From Rheinheimera mesophila (GTDB taxonomy: Bacteria; Pseudomonadota; Gammaproteobacteria; Enterobacterales; Alteromonadaceae), in contig NZ_LAVS01000088.1 of the NCBI RefSeq assembly GCF_000986865.1, positions 1 to 62,266 on the forward strand: a stretch of DNA of 62,266 bases, written 5' to 3'. Under the pieces are notes generated by a model. That model was not told the DNA's origin. It saw only the letters and a list, made by a program, of their open reading frames with translations, and searched no databases. Below are positions 46,068 to 56,108 of this stretch, piece after piece (positions within the stretch are counted from its first letter, which is position 1; every line of letters begins with the position of its first letter). Both the position numbers and the translations under genes were made by a program.

Positions 46068-48011
46068 CTATTGTTTATTCAACACCTGAGCTTGCCAAAC
46101 CAAATCACAAATACCGTCGGTTGGGTTAAAGCCTGTCGGAGCACTCAGCATTAAAGTTCTTATTTTAGGCAGATCGTAATTCAGTGCGGCTTCACTTAAT
46201 TCACTTAATAATGCCTGCATCTCTCCCCAGCTTAAACACACTTCGTTTGCAGCCTTAATACGGGGGTGACGGGTTGGTTTTTCGTCTTCACCAATCAGCA
46301 ATTCCTCGTATAACTTTTCGCCGGGTCTCAAGCCGGTGATCTTAATTTCGATGTCACCTTGAGGATGTTGTTTATTTTTTATTTCCAAACCGGTTAAATG
46401 CACCATTTTTTTCGCCAGGTCGTAAATTTTTACCGGTTCGCCCATATCCAGTACAAACACATCCCCGCCTTCGCCCATAGCACCTGCCTGGATCACCAAC
46501 TGCGCAGCTTCAGGGATAGTCATAAAATAACGGGTAATATCTTCGTGTGTCAGGGTAATAGGCCCGCCTTTTTTAATTTGTTTACGAAACAAAGGCACCA
46601 CCGAACCAGATGACCCCAGCACGTTACCAAAACGCACCATACAAAAGCGGGTAGCGCTTTGGCGCTGTGCCAGAGCTTGTAACGTAAGCTCGGCTAATCT
46701 TTTGGTTGTACCCATCACATTAGTTGGGCGCACCGCTTTATCGGTTGAAATCAGCACAAAGGTTTCAACACCTGAAGCAATAGCGGCCTCAGCGGTATGC
46801 CAGGTCCCAAACAAGTTATTACGTAACCCTTCTATTACATTAAACTCAACTAGAGGCACGTGTTTATAAGCGGCAGCATGGTATACAGTATGCACCTGGT
46901 AACTTTGCATTATGCCCTGTAAGCGCTGCTGGTCGAGTACAGTACCTAAGGTTGGAATAAGCTGAACATCTAACTGACGGTTAGTTATAGTGCTACTTAA
47001 TTCTTTATCTATTTCGTACAGCGAGAACTCGGAGGCTTCAAACAACACCAGTTTTAACGGAGATTGCAGAATGATTTGCCGGCATAATTCAGAACCTATG
47101 GACCCCCCGGCACCTGTCACCATTACTACTTTGCCAGTGATATTGGCAGTTAACAAAGATGGAATAGGAGTAACGGCATCACGCCCTAATAAATCTTCTA
47201 TCTTTACATCCTGTAACTCGTCAATTTTCATTTTGCCGTCGACAAGGTCGGCCATCCCCGGGATTGTTAATACAGGTAATCCTAAGGGCTCTAAACTTTG
47301 GATCAGCTCAGCTCTGATAGTTCGGGTCGCCGAAGGCACAGCCAACAGAATTTTGCTAATTCCATACTTGGTAACAACCTCTTTAATGCAGTCAGGAGAA
47401 TACACTTTTACATCTTTAATCATGACACCTTTAAGCGAGGGGTCATCGTCAACGAAGGCAACGGCTCTGTACTCGACACTACTGGCTAACGCCAAAAGTA
47501 GCTGCCTGCCACTTGCGCCAGCTCCGTAAATAAGTACTTTATGATGGGCGTGACGCCCACCTACAGAGACAATCTCCCGCAGTAATAAGCGGCTACCACC
47601 TATACCGACAAAGGAAAAAAATACGTAGTTCAAATTAACCGAAACACTGTATAAAACTGCATTTGCGTCTGTGACCATACGCAGCAACAAACCAGAAATG
47701 ATAGTTCCGGAGGCTATAGCCAACATAGAACGTAAACCAATATAACGAACTACGGCCCTATATAAACCAAACAGACTGAACACTACTAAAGTTAAAAAGG
47801 CGACAGCTAAAAAACTAAGTACAAAAGCTTCGTCTGCCAGGACAGCAAGGCTATCAAAACGCAAATAATAAGCACCGAGCCAAGCAGTAAAAAGAATACA
47901 GCCATCTGCCAGCATAGAAACAAGACGCTTAGTATTGCGATGCAAGCCCATCATAGGTTTAAAAAACTGATAAAGCATTTTGGACGATAATTTATTCAAA
48001 AAGAACCTCAC
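46068..48011 (-). CDS. Long WbpM/PglF-type nucleotide-sugar 4,6-dehydratase (paralogue 2)
   Basis: A 647-residue protein with the same layout as its neighbour: four TM segments (about residues 30-145), a Rossmann domain (GAGASGRQLL), then the SDR domain (VTGAGGSIGSELCRQI, STDKAVRPTNVMGTTKR) with the Met-for-Tyr substitution. It is the better placed of the pair to serve the downstream PglC/D/E-like genes, because it follows galU directly, although a terminator lies between. A 240-base gap without a recognisable gene separates the two paralogues. Confidence 0.9.
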   Translation of the reverse strand: MRFFLNKLSSKMLYQFFKPMMGLHRNTKRLVSMLADGCILFTAWLGAYYLRFDSLAVLADEAFVLSFLAVAFLTLVVFSLFGLYRAVVRYIGLRSMLAIASGTIISGLLLRMVTDANAVLYSVSVNLNYVFFSFVGIGGSRLLLREIVSVGGRHAHHKVLIYGAGASGRQLLLALASSVEYRAVAFVDDDPSLKGVMIKDVKVYSPDCIKEVVTKYGISKILLAVPSATRTIRAELIQSLEPLGLPVLTIPGMADLVDGKMKIDELQDVKIEDLLGRDAVTPIPSLLTANITGKVVMVTGAGGSIGSELCRQIILQSPLKLVLFEASEFSLYEIDKELSSTITNRQLDVQLIPTLGTVLDQQRLQGIMQSYQVHTVYHAAAYKHVPLVEFNVIEGLRNNLFGTWHTAEAAIASGVETFVLISTDKAVRPTNVMGTTKRLAELTLQALAQRQSATRFCMVRFGNVLGSSGSVVPLFRKQIKKGGPITLTHEDITRYFMTIPEAAQLVIQAGAMGEGGDVFVLDMGEPVKIYDLAKKMVHLTGLEIKNKQHPQGDIEIKITGLRPGEKLYEELLIGEDEKPTRHPRIKAANEVCLSWGEMQALLSELSEAALNYDLPKIRTLMLSAPTGFNPTDGICDLVWQAQVLNKQ

Positions 48012-48063
48012 AGATCACACAACAAGTTTTGTTATTACACTTTGCAACCTGCCTTCAGAAACT

Positions 48064-48087
48064 AAAACAGGCTCGTGAACGAGCCTG
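48064..48087 (-). terminator. Intrinsic terminator after galU
   Basis: An 8-bp stem (CAGGCTCG / CGAGCCTG) with loop TTCA is followed by TTTT on the minus strand. It lies 21 bases past the galU stop, so the long polysaccharide transcript probably ends here and the dehydratase genes have separate promoters. Confidence 0.85.
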
Positions 48088-48108
48088 GCATTATTCGAAA
48101 AGCGATTA

Positions 48109-48999
48109 TCAACCGAGCAAGGCTGCTAAACGGGCTTTCACATCACTACCTAACTCTTTATCACGTAAAGCATATTCAACAAAGGCTGAAATATAACCGA
48201 GTTTATTGCCACAATCATGGCTGCGACCACGAATGTGATAGGCATTAACCTGCTGCTGCTGCATTAGCATAGCGATAGCATCTGTTAACTGAATTTCATC
48301 ACCTGCACCAACCGGGGTACGCTTTAATAAAGGCCAAATATCTGCAGAAAATACGTAACGCCCTACGACAGCTAAGTTAGAAGGAGCATCTTCAACTACA
48401 GGTTTTTCAACAACTGCTGTCATTTGTTTAGAATCACCGGCTTGCATCTGATGCCCAGTCACATCAGCTACACCATAGGAGCTTACGTTTTGCATAGGCA
48501 CTGGCTCAACCATTACCTGGCTGTGGCCTGTGTGTTCGAATAACTGCACCATTTCGGCCAAATTATCTTTTTTCAGGTTGCTATCGTATTCATCAATTAA
48601 TACGTCGGGTAAAACAACCGCAAAAGGCTCTTCCCCTACGACAGGCAAAGCACAAAGCACAGCATGGCCTAAGCCCTTAGCTTCGCCCTGCCGCACATGC
48701 ATAATAGTTACGTCTTTCGGACATATATTTTTTACATCTTCCAGTAACTGACGTTTCACCCTTTTTTCCAGAATAGATTCCAGTTCAAAACTTTTGTCAA
48801 AGTGGTTTTCTATTGAGTTTTTAGACGAATGGGTAACTAAAACGATCTGTTTTATACCTGCTGCTATACATTCATTAACCACATACTGAATTAACGGTTT
48901 ATCTACTAAAGGCAACATTTCTTTCGGAATAGCTTTAGTGGCTGGCAACATGCGAGTGCCTAAGCCAGCTACTGGTATTACAGCTTTTTTAATTGTCAC
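48109..48999 (-). CDS. galU: UTP-glucose-1-phosphate uridylyltransferase
   Basis: A 296-residue enzyme making UDP-Glc, the common precursor for UDP-Gal and UDP-Glc[31 protein letters not shown] is the nucleotidyltransferase signature; the rest aligns with bacterial GalU (E. coli 302). The start is a GTG with AAGGA about 10 bases upstream. It follows ugd by 16 bases and ends the long operon. Confidence 0.96.
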   Translation of the reverse strand: MTIKKAVIPVAGLGTRMLPATKAIPKEMLPLVDKPLIQYVVNECIAAGIKQIVLVTHSSKNSIENHFDKSFELESILEKRVKRQLLEDVKNICPKDVTIMHVRQGEAKGLGHAVLCALPVVGEEPFAVVLPDVLIDEYDSNLKKDNLAEMVQLFEHTGHSQVMVEPVPMQNVSSYGVADVTGHQMQAGDSKQMTAVVEKPVVEDAPSNLAVVGRYVFSADIWPLLKRTPVGAGDEIQLTDAIAMLMQQQQVNAYHIRGRSHDCGNKLGYISAFVEYALRDKELGSDVKARLAALLG

Positions 49000-49015
49000 G
49001 TCTCACTATTCCTTG

Positions 49016-50191
49016 TTAGTCACTTCCAAATAAATCACGGGTATATACTTTAGATTCTACATCTTCTAATGCAGGGCTACGCCTGTTTGCCACAATAACA
49101 TCAGAGCAGCGTTTAAACTCGTCCAGATTAGTTAATACTTTGGAATTAAAAAAAGTAGCTTCTTTTAACTCAGGCTCGTAAATAACAACTTCAATCCCTT
49201 TGGCTTTTAAGCGTTTCATAATGCCTTGAATGGCAGAAGCACGGAAATTATCAGACCCTGACTTCATAACAAGACGATAGATACCTACTACCTCTGGATT
49301 TTTACGCATTATTGAATCGGCAATAAAATCCTTGCGGGTACGGTTAGCATCTACTATGGCTTGTATCATATTGTTCGGGACATTGCGATAATTAGCCAAT
49401 AGTTGCTTTGTATCTTTAGGCAGGCAATATCCACCATATCCAAAACTGGGATTATTGTAATGACTGCCAATTCGGGGATCTAAGCCCACCCCTTCTATAA
49501 TTTGACGGGAATCTAAACCATGGCTCTCTGCATAGCTATCCAGCTCATTAAAGTAGGCTACACGCATAGCTAAATAAGTGTTAGAAAATAATTTGATTGC
49601 TTCCGCTTCTGTACTATCGGTAAACAAAACAGCCACATCTTGTTTAATAGCCCCTTGTTTCAATAACCCGGCAAACTGTTCAGCGCGCTCAGAACGTTCG
49701 CCGACAATAATACGGGATGGATATAAATTGTCGTATAAAGCACGTCCTTCACGCAAAAACTCCGGCGAAAAAATAAGATTACTCGTACCAAATCTTTCAC
49801 GCGCGGCAGCTGTATAACCCACAGGGACTGTAGATTTAATGACCATCACCGCGTTTGGGTTAATACTCATTACGTCACTAATTACTGCTTCTACGCTTTT
49901 TGTATTAAAGTAATTGGTTTCAGGATCATAGTCTGTTGGGGTTGCAATAATGACAAAATCCGCGCCTTCGTAGGCCAAATTTTTATCAAGAGTAGCAGTG
50001 AAATGAAGAGCCTTATTTTGCAGAAAGTCAGAGATCTCTTTATCTTCAATCGGAGATTTTTGATTGTTAAGCAGTTCAACCTTCCAATCCACAATATCAA
50101 CAGCTACTACCTGATGATGTTGTGCTAACAGCATAGCGTTTGATAGACCGACATAGCCAGTGCCAGCTATTGCTATTTTCAAGTTCAACAT
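49016..50191 (-). CDS. ugd: UDP-glucose 6-dehydrogenase
   Basis: A 391-residue NAD enzyme oxidising UDP-Glc to UDP-GlcA. GxGxxG is at residues 10-15 (AGTGYVG) and the catalytic Cys256 lies in [19 protein letters not shown], a few residues from the E. coli number. [21 protein letters not shown] is also diagnostic. The ATG at 50191 has AAGGGC upstream and removes a 6-residue extension. It works with GalU, immediately downstream, to provide a hexuronic acid donor. Confidence 0.97.
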   Translation of the reverse strand: MLNLKIAIAGTGYVGLSNAMLLAQHHQVVAVDIVDWKVELLNNQKSPIEDKEISDFLQNKALHFTATLDKNLAYEGADFVIIATPTDYDPETNYFNTKSVEAVISDVMSINPNAVMVIKSTVPVGYTAAARERFGTSNLIFSPEFLREGRALYDNLYPSRIIVGERSERAEQFAGLLKQGAIKQDVAVLFTDSTEAEAIKLFSNTYLAMRVAYFNELDSYAESHGLDSRQIIEGVGLDPRIGSHYNNPSFGYGGYCLPKDTKQLLANYRNVPNNMIQAIVDANRTRKDFIADSIMRKNPEVVGIYRLVMKSGSDNFRASAIQGIMKRLKAKGIEVVIYEPELKEATFFNSKVLTNLDEFKRCSDVIVANRRSPALEDVESKVYTRDLFGSD

Positions 50192-50282
50192 AAATGCCCT
50201 TATATACAACGACTAACTAATAAAGAAGCCAACTGATAAAGATATCAGATTCAAATGTAAAGCAACTAATATATAAAGAAAT

Positions 50283-51458
50283 TTATTTAGTTGCTAAACT
50301 CATTACCTCTTGCAGAACGGAACAGCTTTTTTCTATTTCTTTAACAGTCAAAGTAGGATGAACTAACATCATTATACTTGTTTCACCCAGTCGCTTAGCA
50401 TTAGGTAAGCGATGCTTGGGTCTCCAAACGGTTCCATCAAAAGCTTTCTCAAGATAAACTTCTGAACAACTACCTTGGTAACATGGAACCCCCCTTGAAA
50501 CTATTTCATCAATAATCTTGTCTCTTGACCACCCGTCCGCAATATTTTCTTCTCTAACAAAAAAATAATGTTTATATTCGGCATGCTCGACGCCGTCTGG
50601 AACATTCACTTTTCTTAGCGATTGAAAATTACTCACTGCATCATCTAAAAGACGAGCATTTTCACGACGCTTACGTGACCAACTAGGCATATATTTGAGT
50701 TGAATGCGACCTATAGCAGCCTGAACTTCTAGCATTCGCCAGTTGGTTCCAAAGCTATCATGAATCCATCTAAAACCTGGAGGATGCTGCTTGTTATAGA
50801 CAGAATCAAAGCTCTTACCATGGTCTTTATATGACCACATAAAGGACCATAAAGATTCATCATTCGTTGTAACCATTCCCCCTTCTCCGCCAGTAGTCAT
50901 TATCTTGTCTTGACAAAACGACCATGCTCCAACATGACCGATTGAACCAACAGACCTTCCTTTATATCTAGCGCCATGAGCCTGGGCACAATCTTCGATT
51001 ACCTTGAATCCTTTTCTCTCTGCAAGAGCCATAATGGGGTCCATATCTGCTGGCATACCTGCCAAATGAACCACGATCACAGCTTTTGTATTTGGCGTGA
51101 GAACGGCCTCGATAGAACTTGCTGTAATATTCTGGCTATTCAAATCAACATCAGCGAATATGGGATTGGCACCAGCAGTCACAACAGTTGAAGCGGACGC
51201 TAAGAAGGTTCTGGGTGTCACTATAACATCATCGCCAGGACCAATACCGAGTGCTTTTAAAGCAACGTCAAGTGCAAGCGTTCCGTTGCTTAAGGCAACG
51301 GCATACTTTGTGCCGACCCATGTCGCAAACTCCTTTTCAAACTCCCGACATTCCGTCCCGGTCCAATAATTGACTTTGTTGGATAAAATGACATCACTAA
51401 CTGCGTTTGCTTCTTCTTGTGTAAAACTTGGCCAAGGTGAAAACTTCGTGTTTAACAT
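50283..51458 (-). CDS. DegT/DnrJ-family sugar aminotransferase, PglE-like
   Basis: A 391-residue PLP enzyme. The Schiff-base lysine is Lys185 in SFCQDKIMTTGGEGGMV, and the N-terminal LSNGTLALDVALKALGIGPGDDVIVTPRTF is typical of DegT/AHBA sugar transaminases. Placed next to PglD- and PglC-like genes, it most likely aminates UDP-4-keto-6-deoxy-GlcNAc to give UDP-GlcNAc(6-deoxy-4-amino), the PglE step of bacillosamine synthesis. The sequence alone cannot exclude another 4-keto sugar. It follows PglD by 15 bases. Confidence 0.85.
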   Translation of the reverse strand: MLNTKFSPWPSFTQEEANAVSDVILSNKVNYWTGTECREFEKEFATWVGTKYAVALSNGTLALDVALKALGIGPGDDVIVTPRTFLASASTVVTAGANPIFADVDLNSQNITASSIEAVLTPNTKAVIVVHLAGMPADMDPIMALAERKGFKVIEDCAQAHGARYKGRSVGSIGHVGAWSFCQDKIMTTGGEGGMVTTNDESLWSFMWSYKDHGKSFDSVYNKQHPPGFRWIHDSFGTNWRMLEVQAAIGRIQLKYMPSWSRKRRENARLLDDAVSNFQSLRKVNVPDGVEHAEYKHYFFVREENIADGWSRDKIIDEIVSRGVPCYQGSCSEVYLEKAFDGTVWRPKHRLPNAKRLGETSIMMLVHPTLTVKEIEKSCSVLQEVMSLATK

Positions 51459-51473
51459 ATATTTAACTTAACC

Positions 51474-52109
51474 CTAATCACATAAATGTCTGATAACTTT
51501 TGCAGGAACACCAACAGCAACAACATCATCAGGAATATCTGTCACCACAGCTGCGTTAGCACCGATAGTTACATTTTTTCCAACTGTTTTAAGTTGGATA
51601 ATTGAAGCACCGATACCAACCCAACTTAATTCTCCAACCTTAACGCCCCCAGCCAAACGGGCTCCAGGACTAATATGAACTCCATCAGCGAGAATACAGT
51701 CATGCTCGACTACCGCTAAAGAGTTGACAATTACAGAGCAACCTAAGACAGCCCCGGCGTTAACAACTGCACCGGCCATGACCACTACGCCACGTCCCAA
51801 AATAGCTGTATCTGATACAATCGCAGCTGAGTGAACCACGGATGCTACGGAATATCCAGCTTGCTCTAAAGCCCTCTGTTTTGATAACCTAATTGCATTA
51901 TTGCCAATGGCCACAAATACATCCGTTTTATTGGGGTCCAATTCTAACATAGACTTACTACATCCTATTATGTCAGATTGACCAATTTTCCTCTTTAGCG
52001 GCCAAGCATCATCAAAAAACACAATCTCTTTCCAAACACCTGTTGTCCTCGCGGCATCGGCTATAACATTTCCATGACCACTCGCACCTAAAATTGATAA
52101 TGTTTTCAA
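51474..52109 (-). CDS. PglD/NeuD-type sugar N-acetyltransferase
   Basis: A 211-residue protein with an N-terminal Rossmann-like domain (MKTLSILGASGHGNVIADAA) and a left-handed beta-helix of hexapeptide repeats (about residues 95-200, e.g. GRGVVVMAGAVVNAGAVLG). VVEHDCILADGVHISPGARL holds the catalytic His of PglD. With the neighbouring PglE- and PglC-like genes it likely acetylates the 4-amino group of the UDP-sugar to UDP-di-N-acetylbacillosamine. The start overlaps the PglC stop by four bases (ATGA). Confidence 0.86.
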   Translation of the reverse strand: MKTLSILGASGHGNVIADAARTTGVWKEIVFFDDAWPLKRKIGQSDIIGCSKSMLELDPNKTDVFVAIGNNAIRLSKQRALEQAGYSVASVVHSAAIVSDTAILGRGVVVMAGAVVNAGAVLGCSVIVNSLAVVEHDCILADGVHISPGARLAGGVKVGELSWVGIGASIIQLKTVGKNVTIGANAAVVTDIPDDVVAVGVPAKVIRHLCD

Positions 52110-52702
52110 TTTTTATAGCTTCCGGTGAATTTTGAGACTGTAGCCTCACCAACAGCAGAAATATCCTTTCGTAAAAAAACCTTTTTTATCGTTAAGAATA
52201 TAATTTTCAGATCTAACCAAAAAGTCCTATTGTCTACATACCAGACGTCCATTTCAAACTTCTCTTCCCAACTAATAGCATTTCTTCCGTTTACCTGCGC
52301 CCATCCAGTTATTCCTGGACGAACTTCGTGTCTGCGAGCTTGTTGCTCTGAGTAAAGAGGGAGATATTCCACCAATAAAGGTCTAGGCCCGACTAAACTC
52401 ATATCGCCTTTCAAAACGTTCCATAATCCTGGTAACTCATCCACACTGGTAGAGCGTAATATCTTACCGAATCGAGTTAATCTTCGCGCATCACTCAACG
52501 GAACGCCGTTTTTGTCTGTTAAATTGAGCATTGACCGGAATTTTATAAGATTAAAACTCTTACCAGCTAAACCAGGTCTCTCTTGCATAAAAAAAACTGG
52601 TTTACCTAGCTTAATCCGAATAAGACACCCTACTAAAATGATGAAAGGGGATAAAAGTATTATTGCTAAAAAGCTGGCAACAATATCAAAAATTCGCTTC
52701 AT
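52106..52702 (-). CDS. PglC-type initiating phosphoglycosyl transferase
   Basis: A 198-residue monotopic PGT that transfers a phosphosugar from a UDP-sugar to undecaprenyl phosphate, starting glycan assembly. One N-terminal reentrant membrane segment (residues 5-28) is followed by KPVFFMQERPGLAGKSFNLIKFRSM and the catalytic Asp88-Glu89 pair in STSVDELPGLWNV. This short form is the PglC type; the long WcaJ type has extra N-terminal helices. The ATG at 52702 has GGAG about 7 bases upstream; a GTG two codons earlier is possible. It overlaps the next-upstream GT4 gene by 17 bases. It presumably loads di-N-acetylbacillosamine. Confidence 0.9.
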   Translation of the reverse strand: MKRIFDIVASFLAIILLSPFIILVGCLIRIKLGKPVFFMQERPGLAGKSFNLIKFRSMLNLTDKNGVPLSDARRLTRFGKILRSTSVDELPGLWNVLKGDMSLVGPRPLLVEYLPLYSEQQARRHEVRPGITGWAQVNGRNAISWEEKFEMDVWYVDNRTFWLDLKIIFLTIKKVFLRKDISAVGEATVSKFTGSYKN

Positions 52703-53918
52703 TCCCACTCTCCGCTATCAAGGTGTTTTTCAGAACTTGCTCAAGTTTTGATGCTAATATGTCTCGTGAAAACTGCTCCTCTGCCAACACTCTTGCATTT
52801 TTTGCCATCAACGATAACGTTACGTCATCTGACAATAAGTCTGATAACTGCTTTGCAGCCTTACAGATGTCTCTGTCGAGCCTAATCCCTGCCTTATTTT
52901 CTTCTAATAAAGGAACCTGCCATCCACCGTAATTGATAGCAATTGGAGTACCTGAAGCCAAAGTATCAAAAAACTTATTTGCAGAATTTGCTTCCATTGG
53001 TTTCAAATCAACAAATAATGAAGTTGAAACTGAAGCTGCTGCAAATGCGCCAACTAATTGCGTTTTGGGTAAGGAAGGGTACATAAAAAAATTATTATCT
53101 ATAATGTCTAACTCCTCGGCCCTAGCCTTAACTTTATCCCATTCCATACCAGCACCAATAAGCACAAACTTCACATCTGGCTTGATCTTAACTGTTGCCG
53201 CAGCAAGTTCCGCGAAGTATGTGACCCCATTTATCAGCCCAAGAGTTCCTGCATATAAAACTATCTGACTATCCCCTAATTCAGGTCGAGCTTTTCGAAA
53301 CTCTCTAGCTTTACCTTCATCCGATGAAAATAAATCAAGGTCCGCACTATTCGGTATTACTGAAATTTTAGAAGCTGGAAAACCCGTACGTAGGACACCG
53401 TCAGCCATCCCCGGAGATAACGCAACTATATGGTTTGAGTTACGATATGCAAACTTTTCTAATTGATAAGCTAAAAACTTAGAAATAGGATTTTTAAGAG
53501 CGCCAACAGCGATAGGCAATTCTGGCCACAAGTCTCTGACTTCAAATACCATAGGTACCTTTAACTTTTTTGAGACCTGAACACCTGGAATAGCTACGGT
53601 AAGTGGAGTGCTCGTAGCGAAGACGAGATCACCACCTACCTGTATTGCTTTTTTACCAGCACGAAATGCATAACTAAAAAAAGCTACTATACGGCGGGTA
53701 AAGCTCATTTTATTAGAATATTCGACGGGTAACCAGTGGACATGAATACCATCTATATTCTCATAAAACCAACTTTCGTGTTCAGTGTAGTCGCGCCAGC
53801 TAGTTATGATGTGAACTTCGTGCCCTGCTGCAACTAAACGTCTTGCCATCTCATAAGAGCGAGTACCCCCACTCATACTTGGCGTCGTAAAATATTGATG
53901 TAAATAAATAATCTTCAA
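52686..53918 (-). CDS. GT4-family glycosyltransferase
   Basis: A 410-residue GT-B enzyme. It starts MKIIYLHQYFTTPSMSGGTRSYEMARRL, the standard WbuB-like/GT4 N-terminus, and the acceptor domain contains IGVQV-type loops and FEVRDLWPELP. The donor domain carries IVLYAGTLGLINGVTYFAELA and EANSANKFFDTLASGTPIAINYGG, the EX7E-like pattern. It is the gene just upstream of PglC and may add the second sugar. AT-rich codon use begins around here. Confidence 0.88.
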   Translation of the reverse strand: MKIIYLHQYFTTPSMSGGTRSYEMARRLVAAGHEVHIITSWRDYTEHESWFYENIDGIHVHWLPVEYSNKMSFTRRIVAFFSYAFRAGKKAIQVGGDLVFATSTPLTVAIPGVQVSKKLKVPMVFEVRDLWPELPIAVGALKNPISKFLAYQLEKFAYRNSNHIVALSPGMADGVLRTGFPASKISVIPNSADLDLFSSDEGKAREFRKARPELGDSQIVLYAGTLGLINGVTYFAELAAATVKIKPDVKFVLIGAGMEWDKVKARAEELDIIDNNFFMYPSLPKTQLVGAFAAASVSTSLFVDLKPMEANSANKFFDTLASGTPIAINYGGWQVPLLEENKAGIRLDRDICKAAKQLSDLLSDDVTLSLMAKNARVLAEEQFSRDILASKLEQVLKNTLIAESGNEANF

Positions 53919-54004
53919 AATAAGTAGCCTTAATTAAAATCTAAGCAAAAAGTCGATGCAACAAATAGCAAAAAAATCCAGCGCACCTAAAAATCGAACA
54001 CGAT

Positions 54005-54799
54005 TTATAATATGCGCCTAAAATGCATTAACGTAGCCAAAATCCTTGTCAAAATGAATAATAAGTTGTATCTGAAAGAAACAAGCATCTTAATGTACGT
54101 CAACACTAGATAAGAAATTCTTTTAATCTCAAGGATTCTGTTTAACTTTTTTCTTGTTGCAGAACCAACTCGCTGTCTTACAAAATACGTAGGATTATTA
54201 CTGGCTTTTACGACACCGGATACTCGATTAGACAACTCAGACATGAAAAGTGAGTCCTCGCCTAACGCTAAACCAACTTTAAATCTGTTTTCAGATATCA
54301 GTGAACGATGGATTAATTTTGCACAAGGAGAAGAATAAAACTGCCTAGATCTAAAAAGCGATTTCTCAACCCTTGATAAACTCTCATAACAACTACCTAT
54401 ATAATTGCTGGTCGTATTAGTCAAATCATCTTCAAAGTTCTTGACGTTACTTATGCCGATAAACTGCTCATCTGCAACAGCCAAAAGTTCTTCAAGATAA
54501 TTCTCACTGACTAAATCATCATCATCAACAAAAGTTATATAGTCACTTACCGAATTATCAATAAGAAAATTGCGTGCCAGTGACACGCCAGCGTGCTCTA
54601 TATAACTATATGTTAGATTAAAAGTGAAACGTGATACAAGTGAATCTATATATTCTTTATATCCAGTCGATGGACCATTAAGTGCAATATAAACATGAAA
54701 GTATTCTTTACTTAAGGTCTGGCTTTCAAAACAGCGTAAGCATTCCTCTAAATAAGTTCCGGGGCGATAGGTAGGTATTAATACAGCAATTTTACTCAT
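54005..54799 (-). CDS. GT2-family (GT-A) glycosyltransferase
   Basis: A 264-residue enzyme with the GT-A start MSKIAVLIPTYRPGTYLEECLRCFESQTL and the metal-binding DXD region TFVDDDDLVSENYL near residue 90. EHAGVSLARNFLIDNS and SSPCAKLIHRSLI are typical acceptor-side segments, and the C-terminus is hydrophobic (about residues 230-255). The start overlaps the wzy stop by four bases (ATGA). Linkage and sugar are not predictable. Confidence 0.85.
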   Translation of the reverse strand: MSKIAVLIPTYRPGTYLEECLRCFESQTLSKEYFHVYIALNGPSTGYKEYIDSLVSRFTFNLTYSYIEHAGVSLARNFLIDNSVSDYITFVDDDDLVSENYLEELLAVADEQFIGISNVKNFEDDLTNTTSNYIGSCYESLSRVEKSLFRSRQFYSSPCAKLIHRSLISENRFKVGLALGEDSLFMSELSNRVSGVVKASNNPTYFVRQRVGSATRKKLNRILEIKRISYLVLTYIKMLVSFRYNLLFILTRILATLMHFRRIL

Positions 54800-56103
54800 C
54801 GTAAACCAGCCAAGTGTTTGTCTTGCTCTAGGCCAAGATCATAGTTTAGTAATATAAACAATAAGAAAAGCATCAAAAAGAATCGTAATGAAGCATAGTC
54901 AGCTCTAAAGACCGCAGAAAAAACCAAATCAAAGAACACGAAAAAAGTAGTGAATCTTTGCGCGCCGCTGAATTTTATTTTAAATATTTTAAGAAAAACA
55001 AATAAAAAATACGCTAAAAGTAATATCAAACCGATGATACCGGCTTCCCAGAAAACGTCGATATACAGATTATTAGATGTAACATGAACTGGTTCACCGT
55101 TTGGCAACGCAATACTGGTACCAATGATCGCATAAGACTTCATACCATGCCCAAAAATAAAATTGAAAAGAGATGAGTCTTTGATCCATTCTAAAGGACC
55201 GAGTAGCATAAATAATCGACCGCTGTTATTCGGATCAACATTAGTTACCCTATTGAGGATATACTCGAAAAAAGGATTTTCAGTCTTCAAAAGTAAAATT
55301 AAAGCCAATATCATTGTTGCAGATAAAACCAAAAATCCGGCTATTCGTTTTCCATCATTGATATCTACCCTACTAAAAAGGTAAGAAAGTGAAAAACATA
55401 AAAACAATACAATATAACCAGACGGAGAAAGAGACAAAACCATTAGTAAACATGCTAAAAATATTGCTATAAGTTTACGAAATCCAGTGAAAAAAACAAA
55501 TGACAAAGCGATATAGTCGACTACATACATGACAAAAAAACTTGGTTCCCTGGCTATTCCTGTTACCCTGTCTGTGAAAGAGTATTCATTGCCATAAGCG
55601 CTATGAAGATTCGATCTTGTCTCGAATGGCCAACTAACCAAGCCTGTATATAGAGAAACTGCATGCCAAAGTGCTGTCAACAACAACATAAAGATACCAA
55701 TTTGATACCACTTAAATAGCAATAATCTGTTCTGATCTTTCGAAAACTGATGGATAGAAAGAATCAACATAAAAAATACAAAAATGTTGACCAGCCTACC
55801 CAGTATTGATAGCTGAGAATAATCAAACCTATGCATTTCGTTGACCATAGCAAATGGTAAACTTATCAAACTCACCAAAAAAGGGAGGATAAAGCAGGTA
55901 AGAAAATAAAATATTTTTTTCTCTAAAAATCCATTTTTTAACAGTAAAAGCCCGCTCCAGCATAAACAAAAAGCTACAGCCATGTACGCAAAATGGCTGG
56001 GGATTAGAGTAGAAAAGGTAAACGCAGAGAAGCCGACAGAAGCGACAGCAAAAGTGTATATGTTTATACTTTTCTGGTGTGTATAAGTCGAGCTCAGGCG
56101 CAT
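54796..56103 (-). CDS. O-antigen polymerase/ligase-like membrane protein (Wzy)
   Basis: A 435-residue protein with about ten to twelve hydrophobic segments and one large extracytoplasmic loop near residues 280-330 (ENPFFEYILNRVTN...). This is the layout of O-antigen polymerases, which join repeat units in the periplasm; the ligase family WaaL shares it. Context favours Wzy because it sits between glycosyltransferase genes and a Wzx flippase gene. Sequence similarity within Wzy proteins is too low to be certain. It is coupled to the downstream GT2 gene. Confidence 0.75.
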   Translation of the reverse strand: MRLSSTYTHQKSINIYTFAVASVGFSAFTFSTLIPSHFAYMAVAFCLCWSGLLLLKNGFLEKKIFYFLTCFILPFLVSLISLPFAMVNEMHRFDYSQLSILGRLVNIFVFFMLILSIHQFSKDQNRLLLFKWYQIGIFMLLLTALWHAVSLYTGLVSWPFETRSNLHSAYGNEYSFTDRVTGIAREPSFFVMYVVDYIALSFVFFTGFRKLIAIFLACLLMVLSLSPSGYIVLFLCFSLSYLFSRVDINDGKRIAGFLVLSATMILALILLLKTENPFFEYILNRVTNVDPNNSGRLFMLLGPLEWIKDSSLFNFIFGHGMKSYAIIGTSIALPNGEPVHVTSNNLYIDVFWEAGIIGLILLLAYFLFVFLKIFKIKFSGAQRFTTFFVFFDLVFSAVFRADYASLRFFLMLFLLFILLNYDLGLEQDKHLAGLR

Positions 56104-56108
56104 CTGGT

